Of a DNA stretch of 64,000 nt, positions 9,731 through 19,020 are shown in pieces. The notes under the pieces were generated by a model that ran no database searches, had not been told where the DNA came from, and saw only the letters and a program-made list of their open reading frames with translations. Numbering within the stretch: the first letter of the stretch is position 1; each line of letters starts with the position of its first letter. The position numbers were made by a program, and so were the translations under genes. The DNA is from Flavobacteria bacterium MS024-3C (lineage in GTDB: Bacteria > Bacteroidota > Bacteroidia > Flavobacteriales > Flavobacteriaceae): contig ABVW01000003.1 of NCBI GenBank assembly GCA_000173115.1, positions 38,183 through 102,182 of the forward strand. The letters are read 5' to 3'.

Positions 9731-10265
9731 ATTTAGAATATTCTTCCCATTTGGTGGTTTTATAAATATCATCACCAAAATAAGTGGCTATTTTTAAGAA
9801 GGGCTCAGGGGTGAGATAACCCGGAACGGGACTTAACATATTCATATTTTCATCTAAATACACCACAGTGGGGTAACTCAATTGCCCTTGAAGTAAGTTA
9901 GCAGCCAATTCATGGTAGCCATTCCTTCCAGAAGCTACAAAAGAAAAAACCTGGTCTCTAAATGCAATGGGTTCTTTTCCTTCTCCATCTAGTTTCACCA
10001 TATAAAAGTGTTGTTTCATATAGGCGGCTACTTCTGGATCTTGAAAAGTATTTTCATCCATTTTTTTGCACCACCCACACCAATCGGTATAAACATCTAT
10101 AAAAATTTTTTTAGAATTGCCTTCTTGCGCTTGAAGCGCAACGGCTTCTTCAAAACCCAACCAATTGATTGGATTGTTTTCTTGTGCAAATACGCTTTGT
10201 GCACTTCCTAAAATGATTAGGAGGCCTATTATTTTATTTGAAAATTTAACTAGAAATTTAAACAT
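9729..10265 (-). CDS. Exported thioredoxin-family protein
   Basis: 178 residues with an N-terminal hydrophobic signal (KIIGLLIILGSAQSVFAQ) and a thioredoxin-fold domain. The active site is DVYTDWCGWCKKMDENTF, with cysteines 63 and 66 and the WCGWCK motif of the DUF255/DsbD-gamma-like group. YPTVVYLDE supplies the cis-proline. It probably acts in the periplasm on disulfides; the partner is unknown. Convergent to guaB, with a TATATTTG box at 10287-10294. Confidence 0.88.
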   Translation of the reverse strand: MFKFLVKFSNKIIGLLIILGSAQSVFAQENNPINWLGFEEAVALQAQEGNSKKIFIDVYTDWCGWCKKMDENTFQDPEVAAYMKQHFYMVKLDGEGKEPIAFRDQVFSFVASGRNGYHELAANLLQGQLSYPTVVYLDENMNMLSPVPGYLTPEPFLKIATYFGDDIYKTTKWEEYSK

Positions 10266-10286
10266 GAATAAAAGTAGCTAATTTTT

Positions 10287-10294
10287 CAAATATA
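10287..10294 (-). promoter_or_regulatory. -7 element of the thioredoxin gene
   Basis: The minus strand reads TATATTTG 22 bases upstream of the ATG. A TTG at 10311-10313 is 16 bases away, slightly closer than usual. Confidence 0.5.
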
Positions 10295-10353
10295 TTTCAC
10301 TTAAACCAACCAAAGACTGAAGTGAAACCAATAGGGAGTTTAAAAAAGCGCTA

Positions 10354-11598
10354 TTAATTAGGTTGCAATACCTCATTGACCTTTTGTGAGAATAAGTCTT
10401 TTACGTCAATTTGGTTTCGCATAATATCTTCCATGGTTTCTGCTGCTCTAATTAGATGCGCCTCACCCATATACCATAAAACTTCTGCAGGTCTAAATCT
10501 AGAGTTGTAGTTGCTCGCCATGGTAAAACAATAGGCCCCTGCGTTTTTGAAGCAAAGGATATCTCCTTCCGTAATTTCAGCAATTTTGCGATTGGTTGCG
10601 AAGGTGTCTGTTTCACAGATATAGCCTACCACAGAATAGAAACGCTCTCTGCCGCTTGGATTAGATATATTATTAATGCCATGGGTGGATCCATACAGCA
10701 TTGGTCTGATTAGGTGGTTAAAACCACTGTCAATACTGGCAAATACGGTAGAGGTAGTTTGCTTTACTACATTCACCTTTGCCAAGAAACTACCTGCTTC
10801 ACTGACAAGAAATTTGCCTGGTTCAAAAGCCAGGGTGAGTGGCTTACCATATTGCTCACAAAAATCATTGAACCTTTTAGATAGCTTGTCTCCTAATTCT
10901 TCAATATTTGTTTCAATATCACCCTCTTTGTAAGGTACTTTGAAACCGCTACCAAAATCAATAAAATCTAGGTTTTTAAAATTTTTAGCTGTTTCAAATA
11001 AAATTTCTGAAGCGTATAAAAACACCTCAATATCTAAGATATCACTACCGGTATGCATGTGAATACCATTGATGTTCATTTTAGTGAGTGTTGTTATTCT
11101 GAGGATGTGTGGAATTTGGTGAATACTAATCCCGAATTTTGAATCTATATGTCCTACTGAAATATTGGCATTGCCTCCAGCCATTACATGTGGATTAATT
11201 CGAATACATACAGGGATCTCTGGATGTTTGCTTCCAAACTGCTCCAAAAGTGAAAGGTTGTCTATGTTAATTCTAACCCCAAGCCCAGCTGCAGTTTCTA
11301 ATTCTTCTAGTGAGACTCCGTTAGGGGTGAAAATAATATCAGAAGGTTTAAATCCTGCTTTTAAGCCCAATTGCACTTCTTGAATAGAGACCGTGTCTAA
11401 GCCACTACCCAAACTATTCATAAGTCTTAAAATGCTAATATTAGACAGTGCCTTTGCAGCATAATTAAGTTTTAGTTTTGAAACCCCACTGAATGCAGTA
11501 GTCAATCTGTTGTATTGACTTTTAATTTTTTCTGCATCATAAACATATACTGGAGCGCCAAATTCTTTTGCTACACCTAATAAATCTTCTTGGGTCAT
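10354..11598 (-). CDS. lysA: Diaminopimelate decarboxylase
   Basis: A 414-residue fold-type III PLP enzyme that converts meso-diaminopimelate to lysine. The PLP-lysine motif LNYAAKALSN gives Lys49 with the start used here. Other landmarks are HMHTGSDI, the phosphate-binding DFGSGFKVPY, and the dimer-interface cysteine motif GYICETDTF. The open frame runs upstream to 11820, but homologues start at MTQEDLLGVAKEFGAP, and a promoter at 11614-11644 lies inside the longer frame, so 11598 is chosen. With dapD at 27 kb it points to the succinylase DAP pathway. Confidence 0.95.
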   Translation of the reverse strand: MTQEDLLGVAKEFGAPVYVYDAEKIKSQYNRLTTAFSGVSKLKLNYAAKALSNISILRLMNSLGSGLDTVSIQEVQLGLKAGFKPSDIIFTPNGVSLEELETAAGLGVRINIDNLSLLEQFGSKHPEIPVCIRINPHVMAGGNANISVGHIDSKFGISIHQIPHILRITTLTKMNINGIHMHTGSDILDIEVFLYASEILFETAKNFKNLDFIDFGSGFKVPYKEGDIETNIEELGDKLSKRFNDFCEQYGKPLTLAFEPGKFLVSEAGSFLAKVNVVKQTTSTVFASIDSGFNHLIRPMLYGSTHGINNISNPSGRERFYSVVGYICETDTFATNRKIAEITEGDILCFKNAGAYCFTMASNYNSRFRPAEVLWYMGEAHLIRAAETMEDIMRNQIDVKDLFSQKVNEVLQPN

Positions 11599-11613
11599 AC
11601 GGAATATTTTAAC

Positions 11614-11644
11614 CAAATGTAGCAATAAGGCATAATATGCGCAA
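11614..11644 (-). promoter_or_regulatory. Promoter of lysA; decides its start codon
   Basis: On the minus strand TTG (11642-11644) is followed after 20 bases by TACATTTG (11614-11621). Transcription would begin about 8-12 bases upstream of the ATG at 11598, which excludes the longer open frame as the coding start. Confidence 0.6.
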
Positions 11645-11768
11645 TATTTAACCAGCAAAAAAAGCATTTTAAAACATAATGTTATATTCACAACAAATTG
11701 AAAAAAAAGATTCTTCAATTTATTACATTCTGATGCACCAATTATTAGGCGCTTTGGTGGTTGTTTGC

Positions 11769-11776
11769 TATTTTTG
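11769..11776 (+). promoter_or_regulatory. -7 element of sucC promoter
   Basis: TATTTTTG lies 23 bases upstream of the sucC ATG. The -33 TTG is not at ideal spacing. sucC and lysA are divergent from this 200-base region. Confidence 0.45.
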
Positions 11777-11799
11777 TATCCGAATTTTAATAGAACACT

Positions 11800-12996
11800 A
11801 TGAACCTTCACGAATATCAAGGAAAAGAGATTTTAGCCAGTTTTGGCGTTCGCATCCAACGTGGGATGGTGGCACAAAACCCAGAAGAAGCAGTAGCAGC
11901 TGCAAAGCAACTTACAGAAGAAACTGGTACCAGTTGGTTTGTAATTAAAGCACAGGTGCACGCAGGTGGACGTGGAAAAGGTGGGGGTGTTAAATTGGCC
12001 AAAAATTTAGAAGAGGTAGCCTCCATTTCTGATGCAATTATTGGAATGGATTTGGTTACGCCTCAAACTTCTGCAGCTGGTAAAAGAGTGCACCAAGTTT
12101 TGGTAGCTGAAGATGTTTACTATCCTGGAGAGAGTGAGACGTCTGAATTTTATATGTCTGTTTTGTTAGACAGGGCTTCTGGTAGAAATATGATCATGTA
12201 TTCTACAGAAGGTGGAATGGATATTGAAGAGGTTGCGGAGCATACCCCTCATTTAATTTTCACAGAAACGATAAGTCCTGCGGTGGGTATTATGCCATTC
12301 CAAGCAAGAAAAATCGCGTTTAATTTAGGTCTTTCAGGAAATGCATTCAAAGAAATGACAAAATTTGTAATGTCTTTATACAAAGCTTACGAGGAGTCAG
12401 ATGCTAGTTTGTTTGAAATAAACCCAGTTTTAAAAACATCTGATGATAAAATATTGGCGGTAGATGCTAAAGTTTCTATAGATGACAATGCCTTATACAG
12501 AAGAAAGGTATATGCAGATATGAGAGACCTTAGAGAGGAAAACGCTATTGAAGTAGAAGCCAACGCTGTTGGATTAAACTATGTAGATTTAGATGGTAAT
12601 GTGGGTTGTATGGTAAACGGAGCTGGTCTGGCTATGGCTACCATGGATCTCATTAAAATGGCCGGTGGAGAACCAGCTAACTTTTTAGATGTTGGAGGTA
12701 CTGCAGACGCAAAACGTGTAGAAGAGGCTTTCAGAATTATCCTAAAAGACCCTAATGTGAAAGCAATCTTAATTAACATCTTTGGTGGTATTGTTCGTTG
12801 CGACAGGGTAGCACAAGGTGTTGTAGACGCTTATAAGAATATGGGAGACGCTATAAAAGTGCCTATCATTGTTCGTTTGCAAGGGACTAATGCTGAATTG
12901 GCCAAAGAGATTTTAGACAACTCTGGATTGGCAGTTAAATCTGCTGTTCAATTCCAAGAGGCCGCAGATAAAGTAAAAGAAGTATTGGCCTTATAA
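11800..12996 (+). CDS. sucC: Succinyl-CoA synthetase (ADP-forming) beta subunit
   Basis: The 398-residue TCA-cycle enzyme subunit begins [17 protein letters not shown] and has the ATP-grasp segment [18 protein letters not shown]. The CoA-ligase domain follows with [15 protein letters not shown] and [15 protein letters not shown]. It needs the alpha subunit SucD, which is not adjacent here although many bacteria carry sucCD together; flavobacteria often separate them. Followed by a perfect palindromic terminator. Confidence 0.97.
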   Translation: MNLHEYQGKEILASFGVRIQRGMVAQNPEEAVAAAKQLTEETGTSWFVIKAQVHAGGRGKGGGVKLAKNLEEVASISDAIIGMDLVTPQTSAAGKRVHQVLVAEDVYYPGESETSEFYMSVLLDRASGRNMIMYSTEGGMDIEEVAEHTPHLIFTETISPAVGIMPFQARKIAFNLGLSGNAFKEMTKFVMSLYKAYEESDASLFEINPVLKTSDDKILAVDAKVSIDDNALYRRKVYADMRDLREENAIEVEANAVGLNYVDLDGNVGCMVNGAGLAMATMDLIKMAGGEPANFLDVGGTADAKRVEEAFRIILKDPNVKAILINIFGGIVRCDRVAQGVVDAYKNMGDAIKVPIIVRLQGTNAELAKEILDNSGLAVKSAVQFQEAADKVKEVLAL

Positions 12997-13012
12997 CTAA
13001 TCCTATCTTATT

Positions 13013-13052
13013 AAAAAAAAAATCCTGAGTCATGACTCAGGATTTTTTTTTG
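13013..13052. terminator. Bidirectional terminator between sucC and the DUF1456 gene
   Basis: The 24-base segment 13021-13044 is a perfect palindrome (arm AATCCTGAGTCA) embedded between an A-run and a T-run, so it can terminate both converging genes. The stop codon of the minus-strand gene (13037-13039) sits inside the stem. Confidence 0.85.
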
Positions 13053-13507
13053 TTTTTATAGGCCACAAAACTCAAATCTGGTGGGCTTTTTGGCCCTTTT
13101 TTGAATGATTTTTTTGGCCCGTCCTTAAAGCTTGCTTTTTTCTTGTAGGTTGTTTGGTCCAATCTATTCTTAGGAGGGGTGTTTTTTAAAGAAACATTAT
13201 CTATTTTTTGTTGCGTTGTTGCATTGGCCGTTTTGGCTTTGGCCATAACAGGTTTGTGTATTAATGCGTCTGCAGGTTTTTTAGGCGCTTCCTTAGTTCC
13301 TCTTGTGTATATAATTAAACCATTTAAAAAATTTCTCAATATCTGGTCACCACATTCCATATACTTAGGGTGGTCTTCAGTTCTAAAAAAAGCGCCTAAT
13401 TCGCTGGTACTTATTTTGAAATCTACCAAACTCATGATGGCTTCAATATCTGTGTCTCTGAGCATGAGCGCTACACGTAATTTTTTTAAAATATCATTAT
13501 TAGTCAT
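13037..13507 (-). CDS. DUF1456 family protein with basic C-terminal tail
   Basis: 156 residues from the ATG at 13507; an upstream in-frame ATG at 13546 is less likely. A DUF1456 (YehS-like) domain occupies about residues 1-70, with NNDILKKLRVALMLRDTDI, EAIMSLVDF, SELGAFFRTEDHPKY and a C-terminal NFLNGLIIYTRG. The function of the family is unknown. The remaining about 85 residues are low-complexity and strongly basic (Lys, Pro, Ala, Ser), suggesting nucleic-acid contact. The stop codon is inside the terminator stem. Confidence 0.85.
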   Translation of the reverse strand: MTNNDILKKLRVALMLRDTDIEAIMSLVDFKISTSELGAFFRTEDHPKYMECGDQILRNFLNGLIIYTRGTKEAPKKPADALIHKPVMAKAKTANATTQQKIDNVSLKNTPPKNRLDQTTYKKKASFKDGPKKSFKKGPKSPPDLSFVAYKNKKKS

Positions 13508-13554
13508 AAAATTGATCTTAAATGGACCTTTGAAATAAGGATTCAAAGACTTTG

Positions 13555-13562
13555 CAAAGGTA
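13555..13562 (-). promoter_or_regulatory. -7-like element of the DUF1456 gene
   Basis: The minus strand reads TACCTTTG, 47 bases upstream of the chosen ATG at 13507. It lies upstream of both candidate start codons. Confidence 0.35.
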
Positions 13563-13571
13563 AGTAATATA

Positions 13572-15089
13572 TTAGGACCCTTCTATACCCGTATTTAGAA
13601 TAGACAAACAAGTCATAATGCCTTCTAAATAGTTCCCAATTTTAATATTTTCATTGGGACTGTGGATGTTGTTATCTGGATTGGGAATTCTAATGGATAC
13701 TGCAGGAATATTAAGGGTGCTAATAAATGGCGCAATAGGTTGTGATCCTCCGGTAGTGCGCATGAGAATAAATTCATCTCCAAAAATTTTCTTCATGGAT
13801 GTAGATAATAGGTCTGCTATAGGACTATCCATTGGTGTCCTAAAAGGTTTTGATCCAAGCTTATAAGTAAAATTAGCTAGTTTGGGGTATAAGGCTCTTT
13901 GTTGATCGGTGGGTAGACTGTCTACTAGGAAATAACCTTCCTCTTGAATGCGCTTTTTTAGTGATTCCATCAGGGTTTTACCGTCAGATTCAGGAACGAG
14001 TCTCATGTCTATTTCTACAATGACCTCAGCGGGAATAATAGTTCTCACTTGTGCTCCAACCCATGCCGCTTTAATCCCTCTGATATTTAGACTCGGATAT
14101 TGAAGTGCCTCCTGGTAGCCCGCACCAATAGCATCTCGTTTAGAAATGCCCAGCCTTTTATTGGTTGCTATTTCATTTTCTTCAATTGCATTCAAGAATT
14201 CTTGGTCTTTTTTAGAGATGTCTATACCATCATAAAACCCCTCTAAGGTTACTTTTCCTGAAGCATCTTTTAGTTGACCAATCACTTTGGCAGCATCAAA
14301 TACAGGGTTTGGTGCATAATTCCCATATTGGCCACTGTGTAAAGGTACTTTTGGTCCAAAAACCCGCCATTTTGCCGTCGCAATACCTCTGGCGCCAAAA
14401 GTGAGTGTTGGTTTATTGGAAAGGTGTCTTGCGCCATCCATAATAAATAAATAATCTGCCTGTAACAAATCTTTATTATTAACAACCATTTCTGGGAGGG
14501 TTGGAGACCCCACTTCCTCTTGAAAGTCTAGTAGCACTTTAATGTTGTATTTCAGGGCAATACTTTTTTCATTTAGTATCTGAAATGCACTGATTAATGA
14601 CATTGCAGGCCCTTTAGAATCAGAGGCAGATCTGGCAAAAATATAAGACTCTTTGTCCCACTTTTTTTCTTTTAAATCAGTCAGCTCCCAAGCCCCAAAT
14701 TTATTTTTTTCTTTGAAGACGGCTATATAAGGATTCTCTTGATCCCACTGAGCGGAATCTACCGGTTGGCCGTCTATCTGAAGGTAGAAGAGTACTGTGG
14801 GTAAATTTGGCGCTAATTTTTTCTCTGCTAAAAGCACAGGAATTCCTTGTGAAATTATTTCTGTAACGGTAAATCCCAAATCTTCAAAAGTACTTTTAGA
14901 CCAATTGAGGTTGTTTTGAATTTGTATTGGGTCTAGTCCATTGTTTGGAATGGATAAAAAATCACTTAAGTTTTCAACTGCTTTCGCGCTGTAATCTTCG
15001 GTCCATTTTTCAATCTTTTTTTTTGAAATGTCTTGGGCAATACAAAAAGAAGAGGCTATTAAGGACAATAAAAGCAGCTTGATTTTCAT
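13572..15089 (-). CDS. Exported M20-family metallohydrolase with an altered metal-ligand motif
   Basis: 505 residues from the ATG at 15089, chosen because MKIKLLLLSLIASSFCIAQ is a clean signal peptide; the frame opens 12 codons earlier. The M20 fold is recognisable: ASDSKGPAMS with the bridging Asp157, FQEEVGSP with Glu191/Glu192, FIMDGAR with Asp218, and a late HSPNENI histidine. The first metal-ligand motif, normally HxD, reads FYLQIDGQPVD, so the histidine is glutamine (about residue 104). It is probably a dipeptidase-like enzyme acting outside the cytoplasm. Whether it keeps two metals is uncertain. Confidence 0.85.
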   Translation of the reverse strand: MKIKLLLLSLIASSFCIAQDISKKKIEKWTEDYSAKAVENLSDFLSIPNNGLDPIQIQNNLNWSKSTFEDLGFTVTEIISQGIPVLLAEKKLAPNLPTVLFYLQIDGQPVDSAQWDQENPYIAVFKEKNKFGAWELTDLKEKKWDKESYIFARSASDSKGPAMSLISAFQILNEKSIALKYNIKVLLDFQEEVGSPTLPEMVVNNKDLLQADYLFIMDGARHLSNKPTLTFGARGIATAKWRVFGPKVPLHSGQYGNYAPNPVFDAAKVIGQLKDASGKVTLEGFYDGIDISKKDQEFLNAIEENEIATNKRLGISKRDAIGAGYQEALQYPSLNIRGIKAAWVGAQVRTIIPAEVIVEIDMRLVPESDGKTLMESLKKRIQEEGYFLVDSLPTDQQRALYPKLANFTYKLGSKPFRTPMDSPIADLLSTSMKKIFGDEFILMRTTGGSQPIAPFISTLNIPAVSIRIPNPDNNIHSPNENIKIGNYLEGIMTCLSILNTGIEGS

Positions 15090-15174
15090 AGACTTGATGG
15101 TTTTGATTGCAATTAAAATATTCAAGCAGGAAAACAGGACCCCACTAATTAATAAAAGTAATAAATCTCTTTTA

Positions 15175-17172
15175 TTATTTTGCTTCTCCTGCTAATTGCA
15201 GTGCTTTTATTTCATCCCTTAGTTTAGCTGCTTCCAAAAAATCTAGGTTTTTGGCTGCTTTTTCCATGGTTTTTCTTTTAGCTACAATCATTTTTGCCCT
15301 TTCTTCTGGAGTGAGGTAGTTTGGGTCAGGCTCTTGTGCCCTATGATTCGCTTTTTCAAAGTGATAAGCAGACACTGAATTTTTTGTAAGCACGTTGTCT
15401 AGGCTTTTATTTAATGCTTTTGGCACGGTATTGTGTGCGGTATTATAGGCAATCTGTTTCTCCCTACGGTAGTTAGTTTCATCGATGGTTTTCTGCATGC
15501 TCTTGGTGGTTTTATCTGCATACATAATCGCTTTTCCATTCACATTTCTAGCCGCTCTTCCAACGGTTTGTGTCAGGGAGCGGGCATTCCTTAAAAAACC
15601 TTCCTTGTCTGCATCTATAATGGCCACCAAAGAAACCTCAGGTAGGTCTAGACCTTCTCTGAGTAAATTTACGCCAATGAGTACGTCAAAAATACCTTTT
15701 CTAAGGTCCTGCATTATTTCTACACGTTCTAGGGTGTCTACATCTGAATGAATATAACGGCACCTCACTTGTATATTAGTCAGGTATTTAGCCAATTCTT
15801 CCGCCATTCTTTTGGTGAGTGTGGTCACCAATGTACGTTCGTCTATAGCGACCCTATCTTGAATCTCGGCCACTAAATCATCTATTTGGTTGGTAGAGGG
15901 ACGTACTTCAATTACGGGATCTAATAGTCCAGTGGGTCGAATAATTTGTTCCACGACCACGCCCTGTGATTGTTCTAATTCATAATCTGCAGGAGTAGCG
16001 CTCACATAAAGAGCCTGAGGGGTGAGTATTTCGAATTCCTCAAATTTTAAAGGCCTGTTATCCATAGCGGCAGGAAGCCTAAAACCATAGGTCACTAAGT
16101 TTTCTTTTCTTGAGCGGTCCCCACCAAACATGGCATGAACTTGTGGGATAGTTACATGACTCTCATCTACCACCATCAAAAAATCTTTTGGAAAGTAATC
16201 CAACAAACAGAAAGGCCTAGTTCCTGGCGCCCTACCATCTAAATACCTGGAGTAATTTTCAATGCCAGAACAATAGCCCAATTCACGGATCATTTCCAAG
16301 TCAAAAGTGGTTCTTTCCTCTAAGCGTTTTGCTTCTAGGTGTTTTCCTTCTGTTTTAAAAAAATTAACTTGCTTCACCATATCTTCTTGAATGCTGTGAA
16401 TGGCATTTTGAAGTATATCAGGCGAGCTCACAAACATATTGGCAGGAAAAATCCTGAGTTGCTCAAACGTTTCTAGGGTTTTATTGTGCAATGGGTCAAA
16501 CGATTCTATTTCTTCAATTTCGTCTCCGAAAAAATGGACCCTGATCGCGTGATCTGTATAACTTGGAAACACGTCTACAACGTCTCCTTTTACCCTAAAA
16601 CTTCCATTGACAAAGTCTGCTGTAGTTCTTGCATAAAGTGCTTGAACCAATTGTTTTAAAAATGCGGTTCTAGAAATAATTTGATCTCGTTCTATCCGAA
16701 CCACATTTTTTTCAAACTCTACTGGGTTTCCCATACCGTATAGACAAGAAACAGATGCAATTACAAGCACGTCTTCCCTGCCAGAAAGTAAAGAGGAAGT
16801 AGTACTTAACCTAAGCTTTTCAATATCTTCATTAATTGACAGGTCTTTTTCTATATAAGTACCAGAAGTAGGAATATATGCCTCTGGCTGATAGTAATCG
16901 TAGTAAGAAACAAAATACTCTACCGCATTATTTGGAAAGAATTGCTTGAATTCAGAGTACAACTGTGCCGCGAGTGTCTTGTTATGCGCAAGTATTAAGG
17001 TAGGTTTTTGAACTTCTTGGATCACATTGGCAACAGTAAATGTCTTTCCAGAGCCAGTAACACCTACCAACGTTTGTGAAGGGGTTTTGGCTTGAATACC
17101 ACTGACAATTTGTGCAATGGCTTGTGGTTGGTCACCAGTAGGTTTAAAGGGAGATTCCAAAGAAAACTTCAT
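15175..17172 (-). CDS. uvrB: Excinuclease ABC subunit B
   Basis: The 665-residue UvrB damage-verification helicase of nucleotide excision repair starts MKFSLESPFKPTGDQPQAI. It has Walker A GVTGSGKTFT, the beta-hairpin region SYYDYYQPEAYIP, DESHVTIPQ (motif II), the late helicase motifs LLREGLDLPEVSLV and QTVGRAARN, and a C-terminal UVR motif (KNLDFLEAAKLRDEIKALQ). The ATG at 17172 is preferred over a TTG two codons earlier. A promoter-like element ends only 3 bases upstream of this ATG. Confidence 0.97.
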   Translation of the reverse strand: MKFSLESPFKPTGDQPQAIAQIVSGIQAKTPSQTLVGVTGSGKTFTVANVIQEVQKPTLILAHNKTLAAQLYSEFKQFFPNNAVEYFVSYYDYYQPEAYIPTSGTYIEKDLSINEDIEKLRLSTTSSLLSGREDVLVIASVSCLYGMGNPVEFEKNVVRIERDQIISRTAFLKQLVQALYARTTADFVNGSFRVKGDVVDVFPSYTDHAIRVHFFGDEIEEIESFDPLHNKTLETFEQLRIFPANMFVSSPDILQNAIHSIQEDMVKQVNFFKTEGKHLEAKRLEERTTFDLEMIRELGYCSGIENYSRYLDGRAPGTRPFCLLDYFPKDFLMVVDESHVTIPQVHAMFGGDRSRKENLVTYGFRLPAAMDNRPLKFEEFEILTPQALYVSATPADYELEQSQGVVVEQIIRPTGLLDPVIEVRPSTNQIDDLVAEIQDRVAIDERTLVTTLTKRMAEELAKYLTNIQVRCRYIHSDVDTLERVEIMQDLRKGIFDVLIGVNLLREGLDLPEVSLVAIIDADKEGFLRNARSLTQTVGRAARNVNGKAIMYADKTTKSMQKTIDETNYRREKQIAYNTAHNTVPKALNKSLDNVLTKNSVSAYHFEKANHRAQEPDPNYLTPEERAKMIVAKRKTMEKAAKNLDFLEAAKLRDEIKALQLAGEAK

Positions 17173-17175
17173 GCC

Positions 17176-17209
17176 CAAAGGTACAAAAGCACGCTTATAA
17201 ATACTACAA
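17176..17209 (-). promoter_or_regulatory. Possible promoter of uvrB, very close to its start codon
   Basis: On the minus strand TTG (17207-17209) is followed after 23 bases by TACCTTTG (17176-17183). The -7 box ends 3 bases before the ATG, so transcription from it would give an almost leaderless mRNA. Alternatively the match is chance and uvrB is transcribed from further upstream. Confidence 0.35.
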
Positions 17210-18037
17210 ATCTCTCTTCTTTAGAATGCGATACGATCCCCAAATAAAAATAGCAGTCCAAGCTAAAACGATTCCCATGTCTAAAAGAGAAGTGCCGTAA
17301 TCTAGTGCAATTTCCTCTCCAATTTGATTCGCAACGGATTGCACTGCGCTCAGCCTAGAAAAGGGTTCTTTAAGCACGTTAAACATGGCATTTAAAGGGA
17401 AGAAACCCATAATGGCGTCTGTGGTTTCTCCATCAAATAATTTCCAACGAATCATACCTCTGGTAAAGCCTTCAAACATTTGCCAAAGGATTAAAAACCC
17501 TAGTGCAAATGCAGAGCGTTTTACCAGTATGCCTATAAAAAGACAGAACGAAAAGAATCCTACGAGTTTAATGAAATAGGCCACTAGAAATCTCAGGTCT
17601 GTAAATACAATGCCCCATTCCGTATAATCAGAGTAAATACTTCCTAGTATAAGAGAAATTACCGCGACAAATACACTAGAAACTATGGAGAATAAGACCA
17701 CAGTTAAGAATTTCGTGGCTATAAACTCCTTTTTAGACAAGCCGTCTATAAGGTTTTGTTTTATGGTCTTATAGGTGTATTCATTGGACATCATGGAGAC
17801 AATAATAATGGCCAAAAATATTTTCAATAAGGCAGCAACAAAGGTGTTAAAATGCCAAATGTAGGGGAAGTTAAAAATACCTTGCTCTGCCAAATGAAAT
17901 TTAATAGGACCAATATCAAACTTAATAGCCGCAATTAGCGCTATACCAGTTAGAAGTATAAAATACCCATAAATAAGTGTTTTACTAGCCCTATTGTTCC
18001 AAAGCTTAATAAGTTCAATCTGTAATAATCTTTTCAT
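17204..18037 (-). CDS. ABC-2 type transporter permease
   Basis: 277 residues with about six transmembrane segments and the ABC-2 permease layout: a cytoplasmic N-terminus (LLQIELIKLWNNRASK), a first helix, then SNEYTYKTIKQNLIDGLSKKEFIATK before the next helices. That segment is the usual coupling region. It forms a two-gene unit with the ATPase upstream (4-base gap). Substrate unknown; bacitracin/lantibiotic-type exporters and general ABC-2 exporters share this architecture. Confidence 0.9.
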   Translation of the reverse strand: MKRLLQIELIKLWNNRASKTLIYGYFILLTGIALIAAIKFDIGPIKFHLAEQGIFNFPYIWHFNTFVAALLKIFLAIIIVSMMSNEYTYKTIKQNLIDGLSKKEFIATKFLTVVLFSIVSSVFVAVISLILGSIYSDYTEWGIVFTDLRFLVAYFIKLVGFFSFCLFIGILVKRSAFALGFLILWQMFEGFTRGMIRWKLFDGETTDAIMGFFPLNAMFNVLKEPFSRLSAVQSVANQIGEEIALDYGTSLLDMGIVLAWTAIFIWGSYRILKKRDL

Positions 18038-18041
18038 GGGG

Positions 18042-18938
18042 CTATTTGTTATTGGTGAGTGCTAAAAATTGGGCTTCTAGACTGTCTTTTTGAATGGCCA
18101 AATGGTTTAATAGAAAGCCGTCTTCCATGAGTCTTTTGTTTAATTTATCTGCTGCTATTGGCTTTGTTAAGTAAGCCTTTATTAGACCATTTTCTAAAGA
18201 AATCTTTTCAAAATCTTCACTTTCCTCAAGATGTGCTTTTAAGGCATTGGCCTCGGCCGAATTTAATAAGACATAGCCGTGATTGGATTGCATTTCAGTT
18301 ACGGGACCTGCATACAACTTTTCTCCTTTTCTTAAAACCACCACATGGGTACAGACTTTTTCCACTTCATCCAATAGGTGAGAGGCCAATAAAATGGTGG
18401 TACCCTGAGAAGCAATTTTTTTAATGATTTCCCTGATTTGATGAATCCCTTGAGGGTCTAATCCATTGGTAGGTTCATCTAATATTAAAATTTCAGGATT
18501 GTTTAGAAGGGCAGACGCTATGGCCAAACGCTGCTTCATTCCTAGAGAGTAGGTCTGAAATTTAGAATCCTTTCGATCTAATAAACCTACCAATTCTAGT
18601 TTCTCTGAAATAGTTTCTGAAGAGACCCCTTTAATTTTAGAGACCAGCTTTAGGTTTTCTACAGCGGTCATATAGGGGTAAAAATTAGGTCTTTCAATAA
18701 TGGCACCCACTTTTTTTAATGCCTGATGGGTACTAATTGTGCCCTCAAACCATTGAAAGTTTCCCTGTGTAGGATTAACCACATTGAGGACCATTCCTAG
18801 TGTGGTAGATTTACCACTGCCATTGGGTCCTAGAATTCCATATACATGTCCCTTTTCTATGGAGAAGCTCAATTTTTTTACAGCAAATAGACTCCCATAG
18901 GATTTGGTGAGTTGGTTAACAGTCAGTATAGTTTCCAA
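18042..18938 (-). CDS. ABC transporter ATP-binding protein (ABC-2 partner)
   Basis: 298 residues with Walker A GPNGSGKST (about 36-44), a Q-loop region near ERPNFYPYMTAVENL, signature SLGMKQRLAIA, Walker B ILILDEPTNGLDP, and switch His in LLASHLLDEVEKVC. About 80 residues follow the ATPase core, as in export-type ABC-2 ATPases (CcmA/DrrA-like). Pairs with the downstream permease. Divergent from the gene at 19021, with 82 bases between start codons. Confidence 0.94.
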   Translation of the reverse strand: METILTVNQLTKSYGSLFAVKKLSFSIEKGHVYGILGPNGSGKSTTLGMVLNVVNPTQGNFQWFEGTISTHQALKKVGAIIERPNFYPYMTAVENLKLVSKIKGVSSETISEKLELVGLLDRKDSKFQTYSLGMKQRLAIASALLNNPEILILDEPTNGLDPQGIHQIREIIKKIASQGTTILLASHLLDEVEKVCTHVVVLRKGEKLYAGPVTEMQSNHGYVLLNSAEANALKAHLEESEDFEKISLENGLIKAYLTKPIAADKLNKRLMEDGFLLNHLAIQKDSLEAQFLALTNNK

Positions 18939-19020
18939 GGGTTTTTTTTATTTAAAGGTTCTTATTATACTTGACGAATTTATCCGTATTTTGTTACAAG
19001 AACAATTAAATTACGACTAC

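Noticed and set aside
11599..11820. N-terminal extension of LysA by 74 residues
   Set aside because: The extension has no family counterpart, overlaps the 5' end of sucC on the other strand and contains the lysA promoter.
13179..13538. Plus-strand hydrophobic reading frame of 119 codons
   Set aside because: It is antisense to the DUF1456 gene, whose codon pattern and family match are clear. Its hydrophobicity reflects the Lys-rich opposite strand.
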